Positions 16,144 to 23,591 of a stretch of 64,000 bases of DNA are shown piece after piece. Origin of the DNA: JACPVU01 sp964373255 (GTDB taxonomy: Archaea; Aenigmatarchaeota; Aenigmatarchaeia; GW2011-AR5); NCBI GenBank assembly GCA_964373255.1, contig CAYJTG010000002.1, forward strand, positions 62,001 to 126,000, given 5' to 3'. A model generated the notes under the pieces. It was not told the origin of the DNA, ran no database searches, and was given only the letters and a program-made list of their open reading frames with translations. The first letter of the stretch is position 1. Each line of letters begins with the position of its first letter. A program made the translations under genes and the position numbers.

Positions 16144-16258
16144 CATTATCAACTTAACGGCTGTTGTCAAAGCATATAGACGCACTTCGTGAGTCAGTTT
16201 GTTTCAACAGCCTTTTCTGGGTGATTAGCTGTTGCTAATCACCCTTAAGTTGATAGTG
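16144..16258. mobile_element. Three-way-junction insertion element, copy 2 (subfamily A)
   Basis: Closing stem ACATTATCAACTTAA (16144-16158 region) pairs with TTAAGTTGATAGTGT. Inside are hairpin GGCTGTTG / CAACAGCC (16159-16166 with 16205-16212), whose tip carries GACGCAC TTC GTGAGTC, and hairpin GGGTGATTAGC / GCTAATCACCC around TGTT. It is in reverse orientation to copies 3 and 5. The tip sequence TAGACGCACTTCGTG is shared with copy 1 of the other subfamily. It abuts the 3' end of tRNA-Gly. Confidence 0.82.
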
Positions 16259-16265
16259 TTATAAA

Positions 16266-16412
16266 TGCGGTAGCCGGGATTCGAACCCGAATCGCAACCT
16301 TGGCAAGGTTGTATCCTACCATTATCCATTTTCTTGGTTCTGTTGGTTCTTTTGGTTCTGTTGGTTCTTTTGATTAAACTTTTCTTCCAAGAAAAGTTTA
16401 GACTACTACCGC
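16266..16412 (-). tRNA. tRNA-Gly(GCC) with a D-loop intron
   Basis: Acceptor GCGGTAG / CTACCGC, discriminator A; anticodon arm CAACC TTGCCAA GGTTG with anticodon GCC; T-loop TTCGAAT. The D-loop (GTCTAA...TGGTAGGAT) is broken by about 75 nt. The intron holds hairpin TAAACTTTTCTT / AAGAAAAGTTTA (16375-16400) and two tandem copies of an 18-bp unit starting GGTTCTGTTGGTTC (16336-16371). No intron in the anticodon loop. Confidence 0.93.
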
Positions 16413-16509
16413 TGTTTGAAAACAGTGGAATGCAAGATTTAAATATAGAAATAAATTGTAAATCTAAAATCTAAAGAAATCAAAACCAAAAATAAAATAA
16501 AAAACAAAA

Positions 16510-17142
16510 CTACTTTATGCTGAGATTTTTCACGTATCTCTTCGATACGTCACTAACTGCTTCCCTTAGCCCAAGCCCAAGCGCTATGGCAACCCCAAGA
16601 CCGATCGATCCTATTATGACAAGCAGGATGTTGTTGACCAGCGTTGCGGATATACCCAGAACAGGCAGAGCCAGTGCAATTGAGACGTATATAATGAAGA
16701 AGAACAGTATCTTTGCGACCAGTATTCCCCACAAGGACTTTGTGGCTTTTATGTGGCCTTTTATGTATTCTCCCAGTGCGTAGCCCACAACTAGTATAAC
16801 GGATGCGCCTATTATTCTAGGTATGAATGCGTTTATCTCCGCTACCCATATTGCAAGCTGTGTTATTCCAAGAACCTCTCTGGACAGTGCTGCAGCAACA
16901 AATGCTAGATAGATCCACCATCGTGCAACTACTGAAAACAATTTGCTGAGATGCACGACTGGCTTCTGCGTTTCTGAAACGTAGTAGTCCAGCTTCATCT
17001 TGTCGAGAGCCTCATTTACGACCCTGCCCACTACTTTTCCTACTACAAGACCTATTACGAGCAGAATCACAGCGCTTACGAGATTCGGGAGAAACTCCAC
17101 CGCTCCTGTGGTTAGGTTGGTCAGTACGTCTGCTAATACCAT
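16510..17142 (-). CDS. Small membrane protein resembling the transmembrane part of MscS channels
   Basis: 210 residues with four or five hydrophobic segments. The N-terminal pattern (LPNLVSAVILLVIGLVVGKVVGRVVNEAL) and the repeat of it later (IPRIIGASVILVVGYALGEYIKGHI) are the conserved TM-helix repeats found at the start of MscS-related mechanosensitive proteins. The C-terminal GLGVAIALGLGLREAVSDV resembles the pore-lining glycine-rich helix. The large cytoplasmic beta and vestibule domains of MscS are absent, so this is a minimal form. Probably an ion channel or osmotic-stress protein; function is inferred. Confidence 0.75.
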   Translation of the reverse strand: MVLADVLTNLTTGAVEFLPNLVSAVILLVIGLVVGKVVGRVVNEALDKMKLDYYVSETQKPVVHLSKLFSVVARWWIYLAFVAAALSREVLGITQLAIWVAEINAFIPRIIGASVILVVGYALGEYIKGHIKATKSLWGILVAKILFFFIIYVSIALALPVLGISATLVNNILLVIIGSIGLGVAIALGLGLREAVSDVSKRYVKNLSIK

Positions 17143-17273
17143 TTTTAAGCCTCCTGACGAACCACACCTAATTTGTTTTGACTCTTTCTTTATTGTTCTT
17201 GATTCTGGTCGGTTAATAAAGGTTTTGATACGCCAAAGAATAGAATTTTATAGAGAAAAACAGTCAAAAATTA

Positions 17274-17765
17274 CTACTTTTTTACAATCTCGAACTTTCC
17301 TGGAGATTCCTTTATTTCTGCAAGCCCGTTAGCCTTCAGCTTCAGGGCCCAGTACTTTACCTTGCCTTCGGCTACGCCAAGCTCCCTTGAAGCAGCTTTG
17401 GCCGTTAGTTTTTTCTTTTTTAGAACGAGCTCGAACAGGTCGTCTGCGCCTTTTTTTTCAGGCATGATGTCCATGCCCTCGAGAACAAGGTCTTTCATCA
17501 GATTAACGTTCTCGCCGATCTTATCCTTTACCTGCACTATGCCCGGTGTACTAAATTTTCGCATGAATTCCTTGTACTTTTCCAGCAGAAAGTCCCGGTC
17601 GCGCCTGAGTTCGGCATTCTCCTGCTGAAGGTTTAGTATAATTTTCCTGAACGTCTCGAACGACTCGTCCGTCCTGGCGAAATTCCTCTCTATCTTAGTA
17701 TCCATTTCCTTTATCTTTTTGTCCAATTTCTCGATTCTCTCGTCCTTTGAAAGTATGATGTCCAT
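17274..17765 (-). CDS. Coiled-coil plus winged-helix protein
   Basis: About 163 residues from the ATG at 17765 (MDIILSKDERIEK); an upstream ATG at 17789 would add eight. Residues 5-75 form a long coiled coil; residues 100-163 (DLFELVLKKKKLTAKAASRELGVAEGKVKYWALKLKANGLAEI) are a winged helix-turn-helix. It could be a DNA-binding regulator or an adaptor. A TATA-like ATATAT lies a few bases upstream of the chosen start, consistent with near-leaderless expression. Confidence 0.7.
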   Translation of the reverse strand: MDIILSKDERIEKLDKKIKEMDTKIERNFARTDESFETFRKIILNLQQENAELRRDRDFLLEKYKEFMRKFSTPGIVQVKDKIGENVNLMKDLVLEGMDIMPEKKGADDLFELVLKKKKLTAKAASRELGVAEGKVKYWALKLKANGLAEIKESPGKFEIVKK

Positions 17766-17817
17766 AACAGATATATGGAAAACAGGCAAATAAATAGAAT
17801 AAGGTGCTTGTTGTATT

Positions 17818-17985
17818 ATGAAAAAATATTCAAAGCAGTGTCCGGTTTGTAAATCCGTGAATATTACGTGGTACGCAGGTGGTGTAACTGGGAATTACGA
17901 ATGCAAGGGGTGCGGGTACGTTGGAATTCTTGTTCTGGAAGTTGTAGAAGACGACAAAAGGCAACGTCAACTTAAGGGTGGTTAG
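17818..17985 (+). CDS. Small zinc-ribbon protein whose C-terminus runs into a repeat element
   Basis: 55 residues: MKKYSKQCPVCKSVNITWY, then NYECKGCGYVGILVLEVVE. Two CxxC knuckles form a zinc ribbon like many small archaeal proteins. After VVEDDKR the last residues (QRQLKGG) and the stop TAG are encoded by the left arm of the three-way-junction element that begins at about 17958, so the element's insertion appears to have replaced the original end of the gene. Function unknown. Confidence 0.72.
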   Translation: MKKYSKQCPVCKSVNITWYAGGVTGNYECKGCGYVGILVLEVVEDDKRQRQLKGG

Positions 17986-18050
17986 CTGTTGCTAACCACC
18001 CAGAAAAGGCTGTTGCCGATAGGCAACAGCCGTTAAGTTGACGATGCCTT
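17958..18050. mobile_element. Three-way-junction insertion element, copy 3 (subfamily A)
   Basis: Closing stem AAGGCAACGTCAACTTAA pairs with TTAAGTTGACGATGCCTT. Inside are hairpin GGGTGGTTAGC TGTT GCTAACCACCC, linker AGAAAA, and hairpin GGCTGTTGCC GATA GGCAACAGCC. Same orientation and same linker as copy 5 (60.1 kb); stem bases that differ from copies 2 and 5 are matched by changes on the pairing strand. No convincing target duplication seen here. Confidence 0.85.
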
Positions 18051-18099
18051 GAAAAAAGAAAACTTAAGAAGAGAAGAAAAATTAGATGATTATTAAGAA

Positions 18100-18259
18100 G
18101 CCGGCGTAGTCTAACCTGGTAAGTCGCTAGTCTCGAAAACTAGTGCCCTTCGGGGCTTGCAGGTTCAAAGCCGAGGAAGGATATCCTTCCTAAGGCATTA
18201 CCATCCTTAGGTGGGCTCCGCAGATATTATCTGACTCGGGGGAATTCCTGCCGCCGGCG
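18100..18259 (+). tRNA. tRNA-Ser(CGA) with a T-loop intron
   Basis: Acceptor GCCGGCG / CGCCGGC, discriminator G as usual for archaeal tRNA-Ser. Anticodon arm CTAGT CTCGAAA ACTAG, anticodon CGA at 18134-18136, long variable arm GCCCTTCGGGGC. T-stem GCAGG / CCTGC is separated by about 76 extra bases inserted after TTCAAA (about 18170-18245). The intron folds into CCGAG / CTCGG closing a set of hairpins (GAAGG / CCTTC, CTAAGG / CCTTAG, CAGAT / ATCTG). Confidence 0.92.
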
Positions 18260-18291
18260 CTTTCTTTTTAAAATACTAATTCTAATTTACT

Positions 18292-18313
18292 GTAAACCCA
18301 CTAAATAATCAGG
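18292..18313. repeat. Truncated copy of the GTAAACCCA hairpin repeat
   Basis: Matches the left half of the repeat at 27337-27376 with one base different (GTAAACCCA, C for G, then TAAATAATCAGG), but the pairing right arm is missing. It ends 15 bp before tRNA-Ser(UGA). Confidence 0.6.
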
Positions 18314-18327
18314 ACATAATTCCACAT

Positions 18328-18452
18328 GCCGGCTTGGCAGAACTAGGTAAATGCACGTGCCTTGAGTAAATTTTTTAGAAAAAAGTTTAATCAAAAAACA
18401 AGGTCAGCACGAGTGGCTCCGCCACACGCAGGTTCAAATCCTGCAGCCGGCG
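18328..18452 (+). tRNA. tRNA-Ser(UGA) with an anticodon-loop intron
   Basis: Acceptor GCCGGCT / AGCCGGC with discriminator G, anticodon stem CGTGC / GCACG, long variable arm GTGGCTCCGCCAC, T-arm GCAGG TTCAAAT CCTGC. The anticodon TGA is at 18363-18365. About 39 nt (18367-18405) are inserted at the usual 37/38 position and contain the hairpin TAAATTTTTT / AAAAAAGTTTA. Both tRNA-Ser genes here share the GCCGGC acceptor, suggesting duplication. Confidence 0.9.
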
Positions 18453-18517
18453 CTTATAATCCCAAGAATCCCAAGAAGGGGCAAGGAACAAAGCTTTTAA
18501 AAATAGAAATTTGTATT

Positions 18518-19045
18518 ATGAGTATGGAAAATGATTTTTACCGCCAGCTGGGAACAGGCGTTGCCAGCCTAACATTCGGTGTAGCGCTTTCGATATTTAT
18601 TTATGCGGCTGCGTCTGGAATAGCAAGCACGACGCAAGCGTGGCTGCTTTTCGGGGCTTCGTTTTTGATTATGCTCAGGTTCTGGTGGCGATACAATGAA
18701 CTCTTTGTGCAGTTTTTGCCATCAAAAACATTCTGGCATTTCCTGTTTGATTTCTTGATTTCATTTTTTGGCATACTGGCCGTGCTTTCTGTAAACAATA
18801 TACAGACGTGGGCCGTGATCGGGATGCTGGCAATGATATCCTCTGCTGTCAGATGCGGGCTATCGTGGGATGCCAAAAAAGACGCAAAGCAAAGGCTTCA
18901 AAGGACGCTCTACGGGGCTGTCGGAATGCTTATTATATTTGGCATTGTCTATAGCCTTGCGTCTATCATTGAACACGTTCTACTGGCAGAAGCCATCTTC
19001 GTGATAGTCTTAATTTTTGTTATTTACTCCTCTAAAAAGAACTAA
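18518..19045 (+). CDS. Membrane protein with five hydrophobic segments, unknown function
   Basis: 175 residues from MSMENDFYRQLG; the open frame extends upstream into tRNA-Ser(UGA) but that part is not coding. Segments lie at about 15-35, 45-60, 75-95, 102-118 and 135-172. The second segment ends FWWRYNELFV, and the loop after the fourth is rich in Lys, Asp and Gln. No family recognised. A TTTTAAAAATAG box about 20 nt before the ATG suggests a close promoter. It converges with the next gene, overlapping by 4 nt. Confidence 0.7.
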   Translation: MSMENDFYRQLGTGVASLTFGVALSIFIYAAASGIASTTQAWLLFGASFLIMLRFWWRYNELFVQFLPSKTFWHFLFDFLISFFGILAVLSVNNIQTWAVIGMLAMISSAVRCGLSWDAKKDAKQRLQRTLYGAVGMLIIFGIVYSLASIIEHVLLAEAIFVIVLIFVIYSSKKN

Positions 19046-19425
19046 ATCGTTTTTGTATTTTGTTTTATGAGAAATCTGCATATACTGTAGAGTTCTGTCT
19101 CCAGCGCTGGCTTGTCTATTTTCCCGTTTATGAGCTGCTCGCACAACTGCCTTATTTTACCGGCTAAATTCTGATCAGACATCATTTTATTCGCGCCGCG
19201 GATCTGCCGCAGGTACTGTGAAACAGCGGGCTGCGTTACGCCAAGCATGTTAGAGATCTCTGTCTGATTCAGTTTGTAAGAATTAGCTAATTCTCGGGCC
19301 ATCTTAGCCCTCACAGAAGGCAGCAATTCTGCGATTTTCTCGATTTCAAGCTTCATAGCTATCGTAAATGTTATTGGTGGCAGAACTTTTTTATAAGCAA
19401 TTGATGCTATTTCACAGGTTTTCAA
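19042..19425 (-). CDS. Helix-turn-helix transcriptional regulator (COG2522-like)
   Basis: 127 residues. The start MKTCEIASIAYKKVLPPI and the central HTH (ELANSYKLNQTEISNMLGVTQPAVSQYLRQIRG) fit a widespread archaeal family of predicted DNA-binding regulators. The recognition helix is VTQPAVSQYLR. Its C-terminal half is helical and lacks an effector domain. A promoter-proximal position next to a membrane-protein gene gives no clue to its targets. Confidence 0.82.
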   Translation of the reverse strand: MKTCEIASIAYKKVLPPITFTIAMKLEIEKIAELLPSVRAKMARELANSYKLNQTEISNMLGVTQPAVSQYLRQIRGANKMMSDQNLAGKIRQLCEQLINGKIDKPALETELYSICRFLIKQNTKTI

Positions 19426-19439
19426 CAGAGCCGTTTCTA

Positions 19440-20267
19440 TTACTCTTCAAATCTAGAAAAAAGCTTTATAGCGAAATGTGTGAACAACCCGCCTATGTTT
19501 GAGAAGACAAGATTTCGAAAGAACTCCATGATTACCCAGAAGCTGAACCCGGAAATCAGCGGTAGCCAGCGGAAATAGGCATTGAAAATTTTGGAATCTT
19601 CGATGGACGATGATATTTGGTTCTCAACAAGGTCTTTCCCCAATAACTGCGCCTCTGGTGGCAATGACTCCAGGGCGATGGTCGTCATGGTCTCTGTGAG
19701 ATCCTGGCGAAAGCTTGCCTGATAGTACTGCATGCCGAGAAGCACAGCAAACAATATGCCCAACGCCATCAGTATATTGGTTACAAGGAGCGCCTTGCTT
19801 ACTGAATTCGAGCCGACGCGAAACAAAACCCATTTTTTCAATTCTTTACCGTACGTATTTGAAAGCGGAATCAGAAAAACAAACGAAACAAAGGCAGAAG
19901 CGGCTATGAACAACCCCATTACCGTAGGAAACAGGATAACGGTCAGCACAACACAGATAGCGCCAATGACAGCGCCGATCCTTTTGTCTGCTGAGAAGTA
20001 ACCGTAGCTGCTCACGAACGAAAACGACAGCACAAGAACAATAACAGCAAGGAAGATAGTCGAGAAAGGCGCCAGAACGTGCAGCAGCGACGAGGCAGTG
20101 CCGAGATCTGAGGAGCCCACTATCATCGATTTCAGCAGGGAGTTCTGGAGATTTACGATATAGCCGACAGAGATTCCGCTATGCTTCAGAAGAAAAAGGA
20201 AAACTACGTAAGCTGCAACGGGCAATACTATTGAAATCTTTTCCAGTGTTTCTAATTTCATGCTCAT
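19440..20267 (-). CDS. Multi-pass membrane protein of unknown function
   Basis: 275 residues with about six hydrophobic segments, plus an extracytoplasmic helical stretch near residues 180-225 (YYQASFRQDLTETMTTIALE). No family recognised. It is preceded, 20 nt upstream on the same strand, by the gene for a surface protein, and lies between it and the HTH regulator, so the three may be co-transcribed. Confidence 0.7.
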   Translation of the reverse strand: MSMKLETLEKISIVLPVAAYVVFLFLLKHSGISVGYIVNLQNSLLKSMIVGSSDLGTASSLLHVLAPFSTIFLAVIVLVLSFSFVSSYGYFSADKRIGAVIGAICVVLTVILFPTVMGLFIAASAFVSFVFLIPLSNTYGKELKKWVLFRVGSNSVSKALLVTNILMALGILFAVLLGMQYYQASFRQDLTETMTTIALESLPPEAQLLGKDLVENQISSSIEDSKIFNAYFRWLPLISGFSFWVIMEFFRNLVFSNIGGLFTHFAIKLFSRFEE

Positions 20268-20287
20268 TTCCTCAAATTGTTAATGTT

Positions 20288-21523
20288 TTACTTGGACGAC
20301 ACAGAAACCTTTTGCTGCTTAGCTGTAAACAGCGTTTGCTTCTTTGACGGCCAAAACAAATAAACAATAACTGCTATAGCAGCTATCACAACAACGTACA
20401 CCCATATTGGGAGCGGCTCGCCTGCAGACGGCGGTTGACCTGTGTCGTCAATCGCCTCTTGGAATCTTACGTTTGCAACCTTATCGTTAAACTCGGACAT
20501 CAGGTTTTTTACCTCGTCCAATACAAGCTTTGCGTTGAAGTAATCGCCGTTGTCTATGTACGCCTGGCTCTGGTTCATCTTGCTCCTGATTGTATCAAGC
20601 AGTGACCTCAGGGCCTGGACGTCCTCGGCAGTGGCATTTCTGTTTTCAAGGTCGGTAATATTTGTGTCAAGCGGGTCTGTTAGCAGCTTATAATCTAGAT
20701 ACGTCTGGTTAATGACAACGTACGTACTGGCGCTTGGCGTGACATTTATGCCCAGCGTGGTCGAATTCCTGGCGCCTGTCTCATTCGTTGTGACATTTAT
20801 GACTGCAACGTAAGCCTTTACTTCTGCGTCTATAGGGACAGCAATGCTTATGTTGAACGACCTTGAACCACCAAGCGGTATAGAAGGGATGGATGATGGG
20901 TCTATGCTGTACCACGCGGTGCTTACGCCTGTTATGGAAAGTATCGCAGATGATAATGCCCTGGAACCGGTGTTCTTCACCGTTGCCGACACGGCTGCTG
21001 ATTTGCCCTGAACAATGGTAAGCGATGACGCATTAAGCGTCAGGCTGATCGACGCCTTTGTAGTCGTTGTGTTTGTGGTTGTTGATGAAGATGTCGTGGT
21101 TGTTGTGGTCGACGATGGCGTTGAACACGTGCCAGAACTGCACGTCTGCCCGGATGAACAGCTTGTCACAGAAGACCAGGTACCGCTTGAGCACGACCTG
21201 TATGTCGTGTTTGTTATGCATATATTGCTGCCGGTGGACGTGGCATTCCCATCGTGGTAGCAGCCCGTCGTAGAAGACGGGTAGCACCATCCGACGCTTG
21301 AGCCGCTTGCTGTGCCGTCGTAGTCTGAGAAGCATTTGTACGAACTGCAGTCTGCGTCGGAATTGCAGAACTGGACAGTATAGCCAAGCAGTCCTGTAAC
21401 AATCGTCACGTTGGAAACAGAATTTCCACTGGCGTTCAATACGCCGACCACTTCTGATAAAGAAGGGGAAGAAAATGCAAGTATTGACAAAAGAACGTAT
21501 AGGACCTGATATGGTTTATGCAT
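20288..21523 (-). CDS. Surface-anchored protein with Thr/Ser stalk
   Basis: About 411 residues from MHKPYQVLYVLLSILAFSS, a typical secretion signal (upstream ATGs add eight). The N-terminal region holds six or more Cys pairs (CNSDADCSSYKC, CSSGQTCSSGTC) as in small disulfide-rich domains. A run of about 25 Thr/Ser residues follows (a probable O-glycosylated stalk), then an NEW3/CARDB-like beta domain with many N-x-S/T sites, a helical segment, and a C-terminal membrane anchor (IWVYVVVIAAIAVIVYLFW) with a basic tail. It is most likely a cell-surface adhesin-like protein. Confidence 0.75.
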   Translation of the reverse strand: MHKPYQVLYVLLSILAFSSPSLSEVVGVLNASGNSVSNVTIVTGLLGYTVQFCNSDADCSSYKCFSDYDGTASGSSVGWCYPSSTTGCYHDGNATSTGSNICITNTTYRSCSSGTWSSVTSCSSGQTCSSGTCSTPSSTTTTTTSSSTTTNTTTTKASISLTLNASSLTIVQGKSAAVSATVKNTGSRALSSAILSITGVSTAWYSIDPSSIPSIPLGGSRSFNISIAVPIDAEVKAYVAVINVTTNETGARNSTTLGINVTPSASTYVVINQTYLDYKLLTDPLDTNITDLENRNATAEDVQALRSLLDTIRSKMNQSQAYIDNGDYFNAKLVLDEVKNLMSEFNDKVANVRFQEAIDDTGQPPSAGEPLPIWVYVVVIAAIAVIVYLFWPSKKQTLFTAKQQKVSVSSK

Positions 21524-21590
21524 AATTACCATCTCTATGCAAGGCAATAAGAAATTCGGATCAAAACTTTCCTGATCAGCCTCGAAAATC

Positions 21591-22886
21591 TTAAGCAGCT
21601 GACCTAAATAACATGCTGTAAGTCGTGTACCACGTAGCTGATATTGGTGTGCTTGTCGGAATAATCATTCTCAAGAATATTGTAATCAGGCCAGACGTGC
21701 TTGTGTACGACAGGCCCTGAGTAAGATTATATTCATTTGTAATGTTGAATTTGCTTGTTGTGTTGAAGTCCGACGATGACCGCAGGGTAGCGTAGGACGT
21801 ATTGCCGCTCGACAGCGACATATTCTGCCCGCTGGAATCGCTCCAGTTTGTCATCTTGAACTGCAGAAGGCCCGTGACCGTGTCTGTTACATTTACAGTG
21901 AAATTGAATTCCCAGTAATCTGTGTTATTGACGATGGCGGCGACTTTCATCGCGCCCACGCTTGTCACATTAAGAAGCTGCTTTGTCGTGACGTTTGTCT
22001 GGTTGTTATTTACTGGGTCTGTGGCGACATTAGTAAGATTTGAACCTGTGATGGTTGATGTAAACAAACCGGAAGCTGCTCCAGATGTATTTACTGTGAA
22101 ATACAACTTTACAGGACTTGGCGTAGGTGTATTAAGCGTGACATTTATCTGGGATGCTGTTGTGGCGTTTGAAACGCCGGTTGTAGAGTTCGTTCCATCG
22201 TGCTCTATAATGCTTAGTGCAACAAGCGGGTACGATGTTGGCAAAGCCAGCGTTAGGTTGCTAATCGTATCTGTACCTGTAGGCGTGAACGTATAAACAA
22301 AACTCTGGTTAATCACATTTGTGTCCACAATTCTCGGCGTTATCGACGCATTTGCATGAACGTCCTGTATCTGCGATGCAGAAGAATTTGAGAATCCTGA
22401 CACTATCGTAACATTTGTTCCGTTATCTACCTGCACTATCCCGATTTCCACTGTGCCGTTTATCTGGACCGATACAACGGTACGTGGCGTTGCAGTCGAA
22501 GACACGTTTATTGCAATTATCAACGACCTGTTTGTCCCGCTTGTAATATTTAATCCATTTGGTATGTAAAGAGTAAATTTTGCCATTGTGTTATTTGTAG
22601 CACTGGCGGCGGTGGAATTTGCTATCAATACCGCACCGGTTGAATTTACGATTGATACAGCTGATATATTACCTGTTGATAGGTTTCCGATAGATACATT
22701 TATTGCAGTTAGATTAGAGTCGCCGCCGTAAGAGCCAAACGTGAGGTTTAACATATTCGTTTGGTTTCTTGTATTGATGTATGCCGGAGCCATATTTGCA
22801 CTGCTGACGTTCAGGTTGCCGGCTGCGAAGACCGGTGAAACAGCAAGAACGAACAAAGCCGCTGCTAAAATTATTACGAATCTCAT
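21591..22886 (-). CDS. Secreted, heavily glycosylatable S-layer or adhesin-like protein
   Basis: About 431 residues from MRFVIILAAALFVLAVSPVFA, with a clean signal peptide. The mature protein is rich in Asn, Thr, Ser and Val and contains well over 25 N-x-S/T sequons (for example NLTFG, NVSIG, NSTAAS). Beta-rich throughout, with two or three similar blocks of about 120 residues. No C-terminal membrane helix is seen, so it must be held by partners. Composition and sequons suggest an S-layer-type protein, but no family was recognised. Confidence 0.72.
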   Translation of the reverse strand: MRFVIILAAALFVLAVSPVFAAGNLNVSSANMAPAYINTRNQTNMLNLTFGSYGGDSNLTAINVSIGNLSTGNISAVSIVNSTGAVLIANSTAASATNNTMAKFTLYIPNGLNITSGTNRSLIIAINVSSTATPRTVVSVQINGTVEIGIVQVDNGTNVTIVSGFSNSSASQIQDVHANASITPRIVDTNVINQSFVYTFTPTGTDTISNLTLALPTSYPLVALSIIEHDGTNSTTGVSNATTASQINVTLNTPTPSPVKLYFTVNTSGAASGLFTSTITGSNLTNVATDPVNNNQTNVTTKQLLNVTSVGAMKVAAIVNNTDYWEFNFTVNVTDTVTGLLQFKMTNWSDSSGQNMSLSSGNTSYATLRSSSDFNTTSKFNITNEYNLTQGLSYTSTSGLITIFLRMIIPTSTPISATWYTTYSMLFRSAA

Positions 22887-22950
22887 TTCAATCAAGTAAA
22901 TTATATGCCCAGATTAATATAAAGCTAATTCTATATTTGTAATTATTAAG

Positions 22951-23169
22951 CGCTCCCGGCGCGAATATCGACAAATCTCTGTTCTTTTTTTCCTTTTCTT
23001 TAGGACATACAAAGACCTTTCTTTTTGGAAAAGAAAGGGATTTGTTTTCGAACGCGCGACCCCTTGCTTTCACACTTGACGGAGTCATCATTTCGCAGCA
23101 AAGCTGCGATCTGTTCACCTCCGTGTCAAGTAGGAGGCAAGTGCTCTATCCAAACTGAGCTACGGAAGC
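22951..23169 (-). tRNA. tRNA-Arg(CCU) with anticodon-loop and T-loop introns
   Basis: Acceptor GCTTCCG / CGGGAGC with one G-U pair, discriminator G. Anticodon stem CTTGC / GCAAG, loop CTCCTA...A, anticodon CCT at 23134-23132. First intron about 62 nt (23069-23130), closed by CTTGACACGGAG / CTCCGTCAAG. Second intron about 82 nt (22966-23047) inside the T-loop after TTCGA, closed by ACAAATC / GATTTGT and containing CCTTTCTTTT / AAAAGAAAGG (23016-23038). T-stem GCGCG / CGCGC is intact. Confidence 0.92.
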
Positions 23170-23223
23170 ACTATTAAAATAAACACAGAAAACTAATTAT
23201 ACATAACGCTAATAAATGTAACT

Positions 23224-23469
23224 ATGGCGGTCGAATTTGTTGGCGTAGTCATAATTTTAGCCGCGTGGATAGTAGAAATGAACGAAAATCTGAAGGAAAA
23301 AGAACACAACAAAAACCGCCATAAGTTCCTGATTTTCTACATAATTGGATTTTTATCGCTTGCCTACTATTCGTCGCAGATCAACAGCCTTGTTCTTACG
23401 TTCTTTTTCGGGTTGCTTGCATTAATCAACCTGATAGAGTTTGCATTTTTGATGATAAAACGCAAATAG
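23224..23469 (+). CDS. Small membrane protein of unknown function
   Basis: 81 residues with three hydrophobic stretches: residues 3-18, 36-50 and 54-77. Between the first and second is a charged loop (NENLKEKEHNKNRH). The C-terminus is basic. Starts close after an A/T-rich stretch (ATTATACATAACGC) that may be its promoter. No family recognised. Confidence 0.6.
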   Translation: MAVEFVGVVIILAAWIVEMNENLKEKEHNKNRHKFLIFYIIGFLSLAYYSSQINSLVLTFFFGLLALINLIEFAFLMIKRK

Positions 23470-23591
23470 ATAATCTTGAGGAAACGTAATGGTGCTTCCC
23501 GCTTAACAGGTCTCCAACTCCTTCGACTATACCAGCATAACCCGCGACTCTGTTTCCTATGTTGTATTTCAATTCTTTTCCTTCCCATTAA

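Noticed and set aside
16336..16371. Tandem 18-bp repeat as a CRISPR-like array
   Set aside because: Only two units with no spacers, and located inside the tRNA-Gly D-loop intron.
18362..18517. Extending the membrane-protein gene upstream to an earlier start
   Set aside because: The extra 52 codons lie in the tRNA-Ser(UGA) intron and 3' half.
22951..23169. Reading the Arg tRNA as a pseudogene because of the interrupted T-arm
   Set aside because: All stems pair after removal of two inserts, and other tRNAs here have the same T-loop insertion site.
23480..23588. Minus-strand peptide KYNIGNRVAGYAGIVEGVGDLLSGKHHYVSS as a gene
   Set aside because: Looks protein-like but lacks a start (a stop precedes it) and overlaps the neighbouring plus-strand gene; at most a remnant.
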